Shown piece by piece: positions 7,691-17,465 of a stretch of 64,000 nt of DNA (position 1 is its first letter; each line of letters begins with the position of its first letter). The stretch comes from Cupriavidus basilensis (GTDB lineage Bacteria > Pseudomonadota > Gammaproteobacteria > Burkholderiales > Burkholderiaceae): assembly GCF_008801925.2 (NCBI RefSeq), contig NZ_CP062803.1, forward strand, positions 3,100,001 through 3,164,000. Direction: 5' to 3'. Under the pieces are notes generated by a model. That model did not search any database and had not been told where the DNA came from. It was given only the letters and a program-made list of their open reading frames with translations. A program made the translations under genes and the position numbers.

Positions 7691-10152
7691 GGCAGGTTCT
7701 CCTGGAGATGGCTGGGGATGGGGGCGGCACCCGGCGCGGGGCCGGGGAAATCGCGCAGCAGATCGGCCGCCCAATCGAGGCTGCGGTGGCGCAGCCATGC
7801 GGCTGCGAACGGGGTGGAGACGGATGAAGCGGCAGCGAGCACCGCGTCGATGTCACGCTGGTCTTGTTGCGTGGAGGCGCCCGCGAAGGCCAAAGTCGCG
7901 GCGCCCAGGTCGAGGTCGAACAGACGGTTGCCGAGGCGCGATTGGTAGTAGTAGTCGCGCTTGGGCTGCGCGGTAGTGACGATTTCGATCTGCCGCCTGT
8001 TAAGACCGAAGCCCTCGTAGATCGTGCGAATCTGCGGCTCGGTCGCCTGCGGGTTCGGCAGAAAGATGCGGCTCGCGCAGCTCTCGATGATCGCGGGCGC
8101 GATGCTCGAATCCTTGATGTCCGCCAGACTCTGCGTGGCGAAGATGACGCTCACGTTCTTCTTGCGCAGCGTCTTGAGCCATTGGCGGATGCGCGCCGCG
8201 AACACCGGGTCATCGAGGAACAGCCATGCTTCATCGAGGATCAGCAGCGTCGGTGCGCCGTCAAAGCGTTCATCGAACCGTGCAAAGAGGTAATGCAGCA
8301 CGGCCATGACGGCGGCCTTGCTGTGCATCAGCTCTTCCATCTCAAAGCACTGCACGGAGCCGGAGCCCAGTCGATCCGAATCCGCGTCCAGCAGCTTGCC
8401 GTGGGCGCCGCCGAGCACATAGGGCGCGAGCGCCTGCCGCAGCGCGTTCGATTGCAACAGTACGGAAAGGCCCGTCATCGTGCGCTGCTCCACCGGAGCT
8501 CCGGCCAGGCTTCCCAGCGCCGACCAGATGGCCACCTTCTCCTCGGGGCCGACGGCCACGCCCTCATGCCGCAAACGGCCTTCGATCCATTCAGCCGCCC
8601 AGGTGCGGTAGCCCTCGCGGTCGATGCGCGCGAGTGGTTGGAAAGCGATCTCGCCATCCAGCCCAAGGTCGTAGTGCTCGCCGCCCAGGCCCAGGATCGT
8701 GGCGCGCATCGAGCGCCCCATGTCGAAGGCGAAGATGCGCGAGCCGCGATAGCGCCGAAACTGCATCGCCAAAGTGGCGAGCAGCACGGACTTGCCCATA
8801 CCGGTTGGCCCAGCCACCAGCGTGTGGCCCACGTCGCCGATGTGCGTAACCAGCCGGAACGGCGTCGCGCCCTCAGTGCGCGTGACGATCAGCGGCGGGC
8901 CGTCGAGATGCGCGTTCTTCTCCGGCCCGGCCCATACCGCCGACACCGGCATCAGGTGCGCCAGGTTCAGCGTCGAGACGATGGGCTCGCGGACGTTGGC
9001 GTAGGCATGGCCCGGAATGGACGACAGCCACGCATCCACGGCGTTGAGCGTTTCGGGGATGGTGACGAAGCCACGCCCCTGGATGACGCGCTCCACCCTG
9101 CGCAGCTTCTCGTCGGCCACGGCGGCATCCGCGTCCATGACTGTGACGGTCGCCGTCACGTAGCCGAAGGCCACTTGATCGCTGCCCAGCTCTTGCAAGG
9201 CAGCATCCGCATCGGTGGCCTTGTTGCTGGCGTCGGTATCGACCAGCGGGCTTTCCTGCTGGAAGATCGTCTCGCGCAGCAGCGCGATGACGTTTTTGCG
9301 CTTGGCGAACCACTGGCGGCGTAGGCGGGAAAGCTCTTTTTCCGCATCGGCTTTGTCGAGGCAGAGAAAGCGCGTACTCCAGCGGTACGCAAAGCTGAGA
9401 CGGTTGAGGTCATCCAGAATCCCCGGCCAAGTCGAAGTTGGAAATCCCCGCACCGTCGCCACGCGCAGGTGCTGGTCGCCCAGCATCGGTGCCAGTCCGC
9501 CGATCAGCGCGGAATCGGCCAGCAAGGCATCGAGGTGGAATGGCACCTCTGGCACGCCCACGCGGTAGCGCCGCGTGGAAATAGTCGAGTGCAGGTAGGT
9601 CAGCGTCTGGCTGTCATCGAGCCACGCAATCTCCGGCATCACACCATCGAGCAGGTCGAAAATCCGATCCGTCTCCGCGACGAACGCGGTCAGGCGCTCA
9701 CGCCAGTCCACGCCCTCGGTCGGACGGTTCTCGTACAGCATTCCGACCGCACGGGCGCGGGCCTCCTCGGGCGGTAGATACACCAGCGTGAGGTGATAGC
9801 CGCTCTCGAAATGGTTGCCGGAGTCCTCGAAGGCTGCCCGTCGCTCTTCGTCCACCAGCCAGGACAGCGGCTCGGGAAACTCCGAGTGCGGGTAGTTGGC
9901 GGCGGGCCGGCGCTCGGCTTCGATGAACAAGGCCCAGCCCGAACCCAGCCTGCGCAGCGCGTTGTTCAACCGTGCTGACGTAGAGATCAGCTCGCCCTGC
10001 GTGGCACTGTCGAGGTCTGGCCCCCGAAAGCGCGCCGTGCGCTGGAAGGAGCCATCCTTGTTCAGCACGACGCCCGGAGCGATCAGCCCGGCCCAAGGCA
10101 GCCAGTCAGCCAGCAAGGCCGGGCGCTGGCGGTATTCGGCAAGGTTCAGCAT
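7687..10152 (-). CDS. trbE: TrbE, conjugation ATPase (VirB4 family)
   Basis: 821 residues from the ATG at 10150-10152, preceded by GGGAGA. The N-terminus (MLNLAEYRQRPALLADWLPW) is the TrbE hallmark. Walker A is AGPTGMGKSVLL near residue 455, Walker B is TLLILDEAW, and the C-terminal FATQSLADI stretch is typical of VirB4 ATPases. It powers pilus assembly and substrate transfer at the inner membrane. Length matches the family. It follows trbD after 19 bases and overlaps trbJ by 4. Confidence 0.92.
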   Translation of the reverse strand: MLNLAEYRQRPALLADWLPWAGLIAPGVVLNKDGSFQRTARFRGPDLDSATQGELISTSARLNNALRRLGSGWALFIEAERRPAANYPHSEFPEPLSWLVDEERRAAFEDSGNHFESGYHLTLVYLPPEEARARAVGMLYENRPTEGVDWRERLTAFVAETDRIFDLLDGVMPEIAWLDDSQTLTYLHSTISTRRYRVGVPEVPFHLDALLADSALIGGLAPMLGDQHLRVATVRGFPTSTWPGILDDLNRLSFAYRWSTRFLCLDKADAEKELSRLRRQWFAKRKNVIALLRETIFQQESPLVDTDASNKATDADAALQELGSDQVAFGYVTATVTVMDADAAVADEKLRRVERVIQGRGFVTIPETLNAVDAWLSSIPGHAYANVREPIVSTLNLAHLMPVSAVWAGPEKNAHLDGPPLIVTRTEGATPFRLVTHIGDVGHTLVAGPTGMGKSVLLATLAMQFRRYRGSRIFAFDMGRSMRATILGLGGEHYDLGLDGEIAFQPLARIDREGYRTWAAEWIEGRLRHEGVAVGPEEKVAIWSALGSLAGAPVEQRTMTGLSVLLQSNALRQALAPYVLGGAHGKLLDADSDRLGSGSVQCFEMEELMHSKAAVMAVLHYLFARFDERFDGAPTLLILDEAWLFLDDPVFAARIRQWLKTLRKKNVSVIFATQSLADIKDSSIAPAIIESCASRIFLPNPQATEPQIRTIYEGFGLNRRQIEIVTTAQPKRDYYYQSRLGNRLFDLDLGAATLAFAGASTQQDQRDIDAVLAAASSVSTPFAAAWLRHRSLDWAADLLRDFPGPAPGAAPIPSHLQENLP

Positions 10153-10171
10153 GCGATATCTCCCTTTGCCC

Positions 10172-10468
10172 CTACACGTCCAGCAGCGGCCGGTGCTTGA
10201 TATGGCGCGCGAAGACCTGCATGAACTGCGGATCGACACGCGCGCCCCAGACCGCCAACGCATGGCCGGCGATCCAGAGCACCAGGCCCGGAATCCACAG
10301 TTGCAGGCCCAAGCCCACGGCCGCGGCCAAGGTGCCATTGGCAATCGCCACCGTGCGCGGCGCGCCGCCCAGCAGGATCGGCTCGGTCAGCGAGCGGTGC
10401 AGTGGCACCTCGAAGCCGGGTAAAGAACCGTATGAATTGCCCTGCACGCCATCGTGGGCCGCGTTCAT
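10172..10468 (-). CDS. trbD: TrbD, inner-membrane T4SS protein (VirB3 family)
   Basis: 98 residues with a soluble N-terminus (FEVPLHRSLTEPILLGGAPR) characteristic of VirB3/TrbD, two hydrophobic segments (VAIANGTLAAAVGLGLQLW; IPGLVLWIAGHALAVWGA) and a short basic C-terminus. It associates with TrbE at the inner membrane. Start overlaps the trbC stop by 4 bases. Intact. Confidence 0.88.
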   Translation of the reverse strand: MNAAHDGVQGNSYGSLPGFEVPLHRSLTEPILLGGAPRTVAIANGTLAAAVGLGLQLWIPGLVLWIAGHALAVWGARVDPQFMQVFARHIKHRPLLDV

Positions 10469-10848
10469 ACGACGGCCCCGCCCGAGAAGCTGAAGAACGA
10501 CAGGAAGAAGCTCGAAGCCGCGAACGCGATCGACAGACCGAAGACGATCTGGATCAGCTTGCGAAACCCGCCCGAGGTATCGCCAAAGGCCAGTGCCAGG
10601 CCCGTGGCGATGATGATGATGACCGCAATGATTCGGGCCACCGGCCCCTGGATTGACTCCAAGATGGATTGCAGCGGCCCTTCCCAGGGCATGCTGGAGC
10701 CGGCGGCCTGAGCAGTGCCTGCGAGCAGCAGCATCAGCGCCGCGAGCAACAAGCCCTGCATGGCCGGGCGAGCCAGGCTATCCAGTCGCGCGGGCTGGCG
10801 AAGAGGATTTGCGGAAGTACGGAAAGCAGGAACGATCATCTGCGTCAT
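10465..10848 (-). CDS. trbC: TrbC, conjugative pilin precursor (VirB2 family)
   Basis: 127 residues. A long leader with a signal peptide (GLLLAALMLLLAGTAQAAGS) precedes a mature peptide containing two hydrophobic helices (VARIIAVIIIIATGLALAF; LIQIVFGLSIAFAASSFFLS) separated by GDTSGGFRK, the layout of VirB2/TrbC pilins. In related pilins the mature form is processed further, and TraF (34130-34729) is the likely maturase. It overlaps trbB and trbD by 4 bases each. Confidence 0.9.
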   Translation of the reverse strand: MTQMIVPAFRTSANPLRQPARLDSLARPAMQGLLLAALMLLLAGTAQAAGSSMPWEGPLQSILESIQGPVARIIAVIIIIATGLALAFGDTSGGFRKLIQIVFGLSIAFAASSFFLSFFSFSGGAVV

Positions 10849-11882
10849 GGCAGTTCTCCAGAGTGGTCAGGGGACAGAGAAGAAAGGTCGGACTGCGGCA
10901 GCAGCTCCGGGAATGGAGCCTCCAGCGCATCCGCCAGGTGGTAGCCCACGCCATCGAAACCGACGACGCGGGCGATGCTCTCGATGCGGCGTTTGCGCCC
11001 GCGCCCGGCGATGTGGATGACCACGTTGACCGCTTCCGCGATCAGCGCACGGGGCGGGTTCACCGCCACTTCGAGAATCAGTTGCTCCAGGCGCAGCAGC
11101 GCACCCAGCGCGGAGCCGGCATGGATCGTGGCGATGCCGCCGGGGTGACCCGTGCCCCAGACCTTGATGAGATCCAGTGCCTCGGCGCCGCGCACCTCGC
11201 CGACGACGACGCGATCCGGGCGTAGGCGCATGGACGAGCGCACCAGCTCGGTCATGGACACGACGCCCTGGCGCGTGCGCAGCGGCACGTGGTCGCGCGC
11301 CGCGCATTGCAGCTCCACCGTGTCTTCGAGCACCAGCACGCGGTCGCCCGTGGCTGCGATCTCGGCGAGCAGCGCATTAGCTAAAGTCGTCTTGCCCGTG
11401 CTGGTGCCGCCGGCGATCAGGATGTTCTGGCGCTCGCGCACCGCACGCACCAGCAGGCCCGCCTGCGCGGCGGTCATCATTCCGTCCTCGATGTAGCGCG
11501 ACAGCGGGATCACGCCCACGGCGCGCTTGCGCAACGCGAAGGCCGGCCCCGGCGCAGCGGGCGGCAGGATGCCCTCGAAGCGTTCGCCGGTTTCCGGCAG
11601 TTCGGCCGTCAACAGCGGCTGGCCGCGATGCACTTCGGCGCCGACATGGGCAGCGACGAGGCGGATGATGCGTTCGCCATCGGCCTCGGACAGCTCCACA
11701 CCCATCGGCGCGCGGCCCGTGGACAGGCGATCCACCCAGAGCGTGCGATCCGGGTTGAGCATGATTTCCACCACGTCTGGGTCTTCGAGCGCGGCAGCGA
11801 TCAGCGGCCCCATGGCCGTGCGCAGCATCTGGATGCGGCGATCCAGCGAGGTGGCCGTGAAGGAGGAAGGAACGGCGCTCAT
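10845..11882 (-). CDS. trbB: TrbB, traffic ATPase (VirB11 family)
   Basis: 345 residues. N-terminal domain with LEDPDVVEIMLNPD; C-terminal ATPase with Walker A LIAGGTSTGKTTLANAL, Asp box VLVLEDTVELQC, Walker B-like LRLRPDRVVVGEVRGAEA and His box TGHPGGIATIHAG. All family landmarks are present in order. It forms a hexameric cytoplasmic ATPase at the base of the secretion channel. It starts 4 bases inside the CopG gene and opens the trb run. Intact. Confidence 0.92.
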   Translation of the reverse strand: MSAVPSSFTATSLDRRIQMLRTAMGPLIAAALEDPDVVEIMLNPDRTLWVDRLSTGRAPMGVELSEADGERIIRLVAAHVGAEVHRGQPLLTAELPETGERFEGILPPAAPGPAFALRKRAVGVIPLSRYIEDGMMTAAQAGLLVRAVRERQNILIAGGTSTGKTTLANALLAEIAATGDRVLVLEDTVELQCAARDHVPLRTRQGVVSMTELVRSSMRLRPDRVVVGEVRGAEALDLIKVWGTGHPGGIATIHAGSALGALLRLEQLILEVAVNPPRALIAEAVNVVIHIAGRGRKRRIESIARVVGFDGVGYHLADALEAPFPELLPQSDLSSLSPDHSGELP

Positions 11883-12343
11883 AAGGCACGCTCCTGGGCA
11901 TCCGCGACGGCCGCAGCGCCCTCCGGTCGCGTCGGATCGGTGTGCAGTTCCTCCACCACATCCCGCACCAGGCTGCGCCCGCGCAGCAAATGCCGTCCGA
12001 GCTGTTCGACGAACTGCTCGAAGCGGGCCTTGCCCTGGGCGCGAGCGGCATCCTGATGGGCCTCGGGCACGGGTGTGCTCACCGTGAGGAAATAGCGGAT
12101 GAACAGCGCCAATGTTTCGATGGCAATGTTCTGGTCGCGCTCCAGGCGCTCGGCGTGGCGCGACAGGCGGTCCAGCCGCTTGGCAATTGCCGCCTCGCGC
12201 TGGTCGGCCGCATCGGGCGACAGCCAGGAGGCCAGGGCCGCCGCGACGATGCTGGACTTGGACACGCCCTTCTTGGCGGCCAGTTCATCGAGCCGCTTGC
12301 TGTGCTCCGGCTGGATGAACACATTGAGGCGGTGTTGGGTCAT
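11879..12343 (-). CDS. CopG-family ribbon-helix-helix regulator of the conjugation operon
   Basis: 154 residues. The first 45 form a ribbon-helix-helix: beta strand HRLNVFIQP, helix SKRLDELAAKKG, turn, helix SKSSIVAAALASWL. The rest is a charged helical extension. This protein always sits between traG and trbB in Tn4371-type ICEs and has been called TraR in that context; autoregulation of the transfer operon is a reasonable inference. It overlaps traG (stop) and trbB (start) by 4 bases each. Confidence 0.8.
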   Translation of the reverse strand: MTQHRLNVFIQPEHSKRLDELAAKKGVSKSSIVAAALASWLSPDAADQREAAIAKRLDRLSRHAERLERDQNIAIETLALFIRYFLTVSTPVPEAHQDAARAQGKARFEQFVEQLGRHLLRGRSLVRDVVEELHTDPTRPEGAAAVADAQERAL

Positions 12344-14355
12344 AGGTCGATTCCGTCGTCAGGGTCGAGGGAAGCCAGCCGGGCCGTGCGCTGCAGGGCC
12401 GGATCGAGCTGGCGAGGAAGGGGATGCGGCATGTCGTCGTCATCGAGCAGCCCGAGGTCGGCTGCGGGCGCAACCAGGTCGGGGTCGTAGGTGACGGCTT
12501 CGGAAAGTTCGGGCTGGCGGCGTGGGCCGCTGTCGTCGGCCGAACCCAGGTTCTCCAGCCCATCGGCGGCGTCGGCCGTCGGTGCGACCGGCATGGCGGG
12601 AATCGCCAGCCCGCTCCAGTCGTCGGCGCGTTCCGGTGGCACATCGGCATAGCGCCCCTGCATGGACAGGGTTGCAAGCACCGGCGGCGGAAGCACGCGC
12701 CGCTTGAAATTGCTGTCCGCGTAGTAGCGCAGCTTCTTGGCCTTGATGGGCGCCACGCTGGACACCATCACCACGGCCTCGTCGGGCGGAAGCTGCATTA
12801 CCTCGCCCGGCGTGAGCAGCGGACGTGCCGTCTCCTGGCGCGACACCATCAGATGCCCGAGCCATGGCGCGAGCCGGTGGCCGGCGTAGTTGCGCTGCGC
12901 GCGCAGCTCGGTCGCGGTGCCCAGCGTTTCGGAGATGCGCTTGGCGGTGCGCTCGTCGTTGGTGGCGAACGTCACCCGGACATGGCAGTTGTCCAGGATC
13001 GAATGGTTCTGGCCGTAGGCTTTGTCAATCTGGTTGAGCGACTGGGCGATGAGGAAGCTGCGGATACCGTAGCCGGCCATGAAGGCCAGGGCCGTCTCGA
13101 AGAAGTCGAGCCGTCCGAGCGCGGGAACTCGTCGAGCATCAATAGCAGCTTGTGGCGGCGCGCGATGCCATCGCTGCCGTCGAGCGATTCCGTCAGCCGT
13201 CGCCCGATCTGGTTGAGGATCAGGCGAATGAGCGGTTTCGTCCGCGAAATGTCCGAAGGCGGCACCACCAGGTACAGCGACACCGGATGCTCGGCCGCGA
13301 TCAGGTCGGCAATGCGCCAGTCGCAGCGCGAGGTGACTTCGGCCACCGTGGGGTCGCGGTACAGGCCGAGGAATGACATGGCGGTGCTCAACACGCCGGA
13401 ACGCTCGTTGTCCGATTTGTTCAGGACTTCGCGCGCTGCCGATGCCACCACCAGATGCGGCCCACCACCGATGTGCGGCGTGGTCATCATCCGATGCAGG
13501 GTCAGCTCGAAGGGACAGGCCGGGTCGCTGAGGAAGTTGGCGACTCCGCGCAGCGTCTTGTCTTCGCCTGCGTAGAGCACGTGCAGGATGGCCCCAACCA
13601 GCAGCGCATGCGAGGTCTTCTCCCAATGGTTGCGCCGCTCCAGTGCTCCTTCGGGATCGACCAGAATGTCTGCGATGTTCTGCACGTCGCGCACTTCGTG
13701 CGCGCCGCGCCTCACCTCCAGCAGTGGGTTGTAGGCCGACGACTTCGCATCGGTCGGGTTGAACAGCAGGCAATGCGAGAAGCGCGAGCGCCAGCCGGCG
13801 GTGATGCTCCAGTTCTCGCCCTTGATGTCGTGAATGACGGCCGATGCAGGCCAGCTCAACAAGGTGGGAACCACCAGGCCCACGCCTTTGCCCGAGCGGG
13901 TAGGCGCGAAGGTCAGAACATGCTCTGGGCCTTCATGTCGCAGGTACTGCTGGCGATGCTGGCCGAGGAACACGCCCGCAGGCTGGTCAAGCCCCGCCTT
14001 GCAAATGTCCTCCGCGTTGGCCCAGCGAGCCGTCCCGTAGGTCGTGACCAGCGGACTGGCGCGAGCGCCAGATCGACATGCCGATGGCAACCACCACCGC
14101 GATCAGGCCGCTGCCTGCGGCAATGGCACCGCCCACGTCAAAGACATGCGGCGCGTAGGCGTCGAAGAAGAACCACCACTCGAACAGGCGCCAGGGGTGA
14201 TAGACCGGCGTGCCGAAGAAATCGAACCACGGCGAGCCCAGGCGTAGCTGGTAGCCCAGGGCGGCGGCCGTCCATTGCGTAGCGCTCCATACGCCAGCGA
14301 TCACGATGCCGAAGACAACGGCAATCTGACCGAACAGCACGTTCGTTCCTTGCAT
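12340..14355 (-). pseudogene. traG: TraG/VirD4 coupling protein, two frameshifts
   Basis: From the ATG at 14355 the N-terminus has two transmembrane regions (VLFGQIAVVFGIVIAGVW; AIAAGSGLIAVVVAIGMSIW). The frame then slips near 14060; the next frame carries the ATPase with Walker A FAPTRSGKGVGLVVP and Walker B KLLLMLDEFP. A second slip at about 13118 (one G missing in CCCGCGC) is needed to continue as ALGRLDFFETALAFM and reach the stop at 12340. Joined, it gives about 670 residues with all TraG motifs. TraG recruits the relaxase-DNA complex to the T4SS. The hairpin at 14368-14395 lies in its leader. As written it is non-functional; base-calling error is the alternative. Confidence 0.85.
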
Positions 14356-14367
14356 TGGTCAACCTCC

Positions 14368-14395
14368 CACTACGGCACAGGAACGTGCCGTAGTG
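14368..14395. promoter_or_regulatory. 11-bp inverted repeat at the traG translation start
   Basis: Arms CACTACGGCAC (14368-14378) and GTGCCGTAGTG (14385-14395) are perfect, with a 6-nt spacer. On the minus strand the stem ends immediately before GGGAGG, the traG ribosome site. It could be an operator for the transfer operon or an RNA hairpin that limits TraG translation. Confidence 0.5.
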
Positions 14396-14488
14396 CCGAG
14401 GATCAAGGCGAGCGTGCAGGTCGGTCAAAGACCGTTGTGGCGGGGATTCAGGCCAAAAGAGCCAGACTTATTGCTGTGGCGAAGACAA

Positions 14489-14521
14489 TAAAAATGCCGC
14501 ATGCGCGAGCGCGCTGCGGCG
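14489..14521 (-). terminator. Rho-independent terminator downstream of eexN
   Basis: On the minus strand, GCCGCA and TGCGGC (plus-strand arms 14515-14520 and 14496-14501) enclose a GC-rich loop and are followed by ATTTTTATT. A separate 18-bp perfect palindrome, CGTCGCGGCGCCGCGACG, lies at 14545-14562. Together they isolate the LysR-eexN unit from traG. Nothing else is seen in 14356-14572. Confidence 0.65.
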
Positions 14522-14572
14522 TGATGAGGTAACAGTGAGACCTTCGTCGCGGCGCCGCGACGGAGGGGTGCC

Positions 14573-14803
14573 CTATTGAGGCTTCTGCTCCGGCCGATCA
14601 CCGAAGAAGCGGCGATTCGCGGCTTCGGCGGCACGTCGGCAGAGTTCTTCGCCGGCCTTCGCGCGCTCTTCCTTGCACAGGCGCTGGACTTCCTTGAGAC
14701 GCTCAGGATGGGCCACGAGGAAGTCCACGGTTTCCGTCGGTTGGGATGGCCCACAGGAGGCTGTCAGTGCAGCGGCCATCAGCAGCGACAGGAATCGGGG
14801 CAT
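14573..14803 (-). CDS. eexN: EexN-family entry-exclusion lipoprotein
   Basis: 76 residues from the ATG at 14801-14803. Signal peptide with lipobox (LLMAAALTASCG, Cys17), then TVDFLVAHPERLKEVQRLC and EELCRRAAEAANRRFFG, the diagnostic EexN pattern with two further Cys. By family knowledge it is a small lipoprotein that prevents redundant transfer into cells already carrying the element. It lies 25 bases after LysR and upstream of a terminator and traG. Confidence 0.85.
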   Translation of the reverse strand: MPRFLSLLMAAALTASCGPSQPTETVDFLVAHPERLKEVQRLCKEERAKAGEELCRRAAEAANRRFFGDRPEQKPQ

Positions 14804-14828
14804 GGCTTGGGTCCTTTCAGCAGGTGGA

Positions 14829-15743
14829 TCAGGAGTCCTCGGCGGCGCTGGAGCCATCCGCCGAATCAATGGAGTCCACTCGTGCGATGAACCGAGCCAG
14901 CATTTCGGAGGGCTCCACGTCACGGTGCAGCAGATACGTGGCCAGCATCTGCGACTTGCCCGCCAAGCGCCGGGCCACAACACCTGGCCCACGGCCGGAT
15001 GCAATGTGCGCGGCGCCCGCCAAACCAAGTGCCAATCCGGCGGAGACTAAGGTCATCATCACCTCATAGGACGCCACGCGCTGGGCGATCAGTGGCTGTT
15101 GCTCGTAGCGCTGCAAAACGCGATCAACTTGGCGTGCATGGCCTTCGCATATCGCCGGATCGCATAGCGCCAGCGGATAGCGCAGCACTTCTTCCAACGG
15201 AACGTGCTTGTGGGCCAGCACAGGATGGCGAGCTGGGACCGCCACCATCAGCTCGTCTTCCCACGCAGGCCTGACCACAATGCCGTCGCCCACCTCTTCG
15301 GCCATCGAAAAGCCGACGTCATACAGGTCATCGTGCAGACCCTTGATCTGTTGGTCCAACGGCACCTCAAATAACCGAATGTCAATCTCTGGATCTTCCT
15401 CTCGGCACCGTGCCAGCAGCGTCGGCATTCGCGAGGGCGTGATGCCATCGGACAAAGCGATGCGCAACTGTCCCTGAAACCCACTGGCGGCGGACTTGAC
15501 GCCGTCACACGCCTGTTTCAGAGCTTCGAAGATTCGCGGCACCCGCTCCAGGAATGCCATTCCGGCAAAGGTCAGGCGGGTGCTTCGCGTGGTTCGCGTG
15601 AACAGTTGCGCCCCGAGCTCTTCCTCTATCTCCTTGATGGTGCGCGACAAAGGGGACTGATCGATGTGCAGCTTTTCCGCTGCGCGGCCAAAGTGAAGTT
15701 CTTCGGCCACCGCTATAAAGCAACGCAAATGCCGAAGCTCCAT
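14829..15743 (-). CDS. LysR-family transcriptional regulator
   Basis: 304 residues from the ATG at 15741-15743 (MELRHLRCFIAVAEELHFGR is the usual LysR start); an in-frame ATG at 15755 is possible. N-terminal winged HTH (RAAEKLHIDQSPLSRTIKEIE), then the two-lobed effector domain (GQLRIALSDGITPSRMP; VGDGIVVRPAWEDELMVAVP). Such a LysR gene adjoins eexN in related ICEs, so it is more likely an ICE gene than part of the catabolic island. Its start lies only 18 bases from the etfA stop, so the island has replaced its upstream region and it may now be read through from the etf operon. Confidence 0.82.
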   Translation of the reverse strand: MELRHLRCFIAVAEELHFGRAAEKLHIDQSPLSRTIKEIEEELGAQLFTRTTRSTRLTFAGMAFLERVPRIFEALKQACDGVKSAASGFQGQLRIALSDGITPSRMPTLLARCREEDPEIDIRLFEVPLDQQIKGLHDDLYDVGFSMAEEVGDGIVVRPAWEDELMVAVPARHPVLAHKHVPLEEVLRYPLALCDPAICEGHARQVDRVLQRYEQQPLIAQRVASYEVMMTLVSAGLALGLAGAAHIASGRGPGVVARRLAGKSQMLATYLLHRDVEPSEMLARFIARVDSIDSADGSSAAEDS

Positions 15744-15760
15744 GGTGTATCTCATCCAAG

Positions 15761-16693
15761 TTAAAGGGCCTTGACGAGTTCCGGCACAGCCGCGAACAGG
15801 TCCGCCTCCAGCCCGTAGTCGGCCACGCTGAAGATCGGCGCCTCCGGGTCCTTGTTGATCGCCACGATCACCTTGGAGTCCTTCATGCCCGCCAGGTGCT
15901 GGATCGCCCCCGAGATGCCCGCCGCCACGTACAGCTGCGGCGCCACGATCTTGCCGGTCTGGCCCACCTGCAGGTCATTGGGCGCGTAGCCCGCATCCAC
16001 CGCCGCGCGGCTCGCGCCGATGGCCGCGCCCAGCTTGTCGGCCAGCGGGGTGATGACTTCGTCGAATTTTTCCTTGCTGCCCAGCGCACGGCCGCCGGAG
16101 ACGATGATCTTGGCCGCCGTCAGTTCGGGCCGGTCGCTCTTGGCGATTTCGCTGCCCACGTAGCTGCTCTTGCCGGTGTCTGCCGCTGCGGTTGCCGTTT
16201 CCACTGCTGCGTTGCCTCCGGTCGCCGCTGTGGCGTCGAAGCCGGTGGTGCGCACGGTGATGACTTTGGTGGCGTCGCTGCTTTGCACGGTGGCGATGGC
16301 ATTGCCGGCGTAGATGGGGCGTTCGAAGGTGTCGGCGCTCACCACCTTGGTGATGTCGCTGATCTGGGCGACGTCGAGCTTGGCGGCCACGCGGGGGGCC
16401 ACGTTCTTGCCGCCGGCCGTGGCCGGGAACAGGATGTGGCTGTAGTTGCCGGCGATGGCCAGCACCTGGGCGGCCACGTTCTCGGCCAGGCCGTGGGCCA
16501 AGCCTGCGGCGTCGGCGTGGATGACCTTGGCGACACCGGCGATCTGGGCGGCGGCTTGTGCGGCAGCGCCGACATTGTGGCCGGCCACCAGCACGTGCAC
16601 GTCGCCACCGCAAGCGGCTGCAGCCGTCACGGTGTTCAGGGTTGCGCCCTTGATGGATGCGTTGTCGTGTTCAGCAATAACGAGTACCGACAT
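15761..16693 (-). CDS. etfA: Electron transfer flavoprotein subunit alpha
   Basis: 310 residues, normal for EtfA. N-terminal domain [21 protein letters not shown]-terminal FAD-binding domain with [32 protein letters not shown] and [15 protein letters not shown]. It accepts electrons from acyl-CoA dehydrogenases and passes them to ETF:quinone oxidoreductase. It starts directly after the etfB stop (TAA ATG, no gap), so the pair is co-translated. A dedicated ETF pair on a mobile element suits the two acyl-CoA dehydrogenases nearby. This gene is intact, unlike most of its neighbours. Confidence 0.95.
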   Translation of the reverse strand: MSVLVIAEHDNASIKGATLNTVTAAAACGGDVHVLVAGHNVGAAAQAAAQIAGVAKVIHADAAGLAHGLAENVAAQVLAIAGNYSHILFPATAGGKNVAPRVAAKLDVAQISDITKVVSADTFERPIYAGNAIATVQSSDATKVITVRTTGFDATAATGGNAAVETATAAADTGKSSYVGSEIAKSDRPELTAAKIIVSGGRALGSKEKFDEVITPLADKLGAAIGASRAAVDAGYAPNDLQVGQTGKIVAPQLYVAAGISGAIQHLAGMKDSKVIVAINKDPEAPIFSVADYGLEADLFAAVPELVKAL

Positions 16694-17441
16694 TTAGATC
16701 ACCTTCGCTTCGTTCTTGAGTTTTTCGACCAGGGCGGCCACGTCAGCCACCTTCACGCCGGCGCCGCGCTTGGCGGGTTCGGTCACCTTCAGGGTCTTCA
16801 GGCGCGGGGCGACTTGAACGCCGAGGTCTTCGGGCTTGATGGTGTCCAGCGGCTTTTCTTGGCCTTCATGATGTTGGGCAAGGTGACGTAGCGCGGTTCG
16901 TTCAGACGCAGGTCGGCGGTGATGACCGCGGGCAGCGTGAGGCTAAGGGTTTCCAGGCCGCCGTCCACTTCGCGGGTCACGGCTGCCTTGTCGCCGGCGA
17001 GCTCGACCTTGGAGGCGAAGGTGGCTTGCGGCAGACCGGCCAGCGCCGCCAGCATCTGGCCGGTCTGGTTGCAGTCGTCGTCGATGGCCTGCTTGCCCAG
17101 GATCACGAGGCCGGGCTGTTCCTTGTCGATCAGGGCCTTGAGCAGCTTAGCCACGGCCAGCGGCTGCAGTTCTTCATTGGTCTCGACTAGGATGCCGCGG
17201 TCGGCACCGATGGCCATGGCGGTGCGCAGCGTCTCCTGGCATTGAGACACGCCGCACGAGACGGCGACGATCTCCGTTGCCGCGCCTTTCTCCCTGAGCC
17301 GCACAGCCTCTTCGACGGCAATCTCGTCGAAGGGTTCATGCTCATCTTGACATTGGCGATGTCCACGCCGCTGCCATCGCTCTTGACGCGGACCTTGACG
17401 TTGTAGTCAACCACCCGCTTGACGGGAACCAGGATTTTCAT
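16694..17441 (-). pseudogene. etfB: Electron transfer flavoprotein subunit beta, two frameshifts
   Basis: Starts at the ATG at 17439-17441 ([20 protein letters not shown]). The frame breaks after MSMNP near 17330 (one C missing, so FDEIAVEEA is lost) and again near 16860 (one A missing in AAGAAAAGCC). The middle frame carries the EtfB core [20 protein letters not shown]. Restoring both bases gives exactly 250 codons, 249 residues, the canonical EtfB length, ending KNEAKVI right before etfA. Such perfect restoration argues for very recent lesions or base-calling errors rather than old decay. Confidence 0.9.
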
Positions 17442-17465
17442 GGGAGGGTTTCCTTTCAGGATCAT

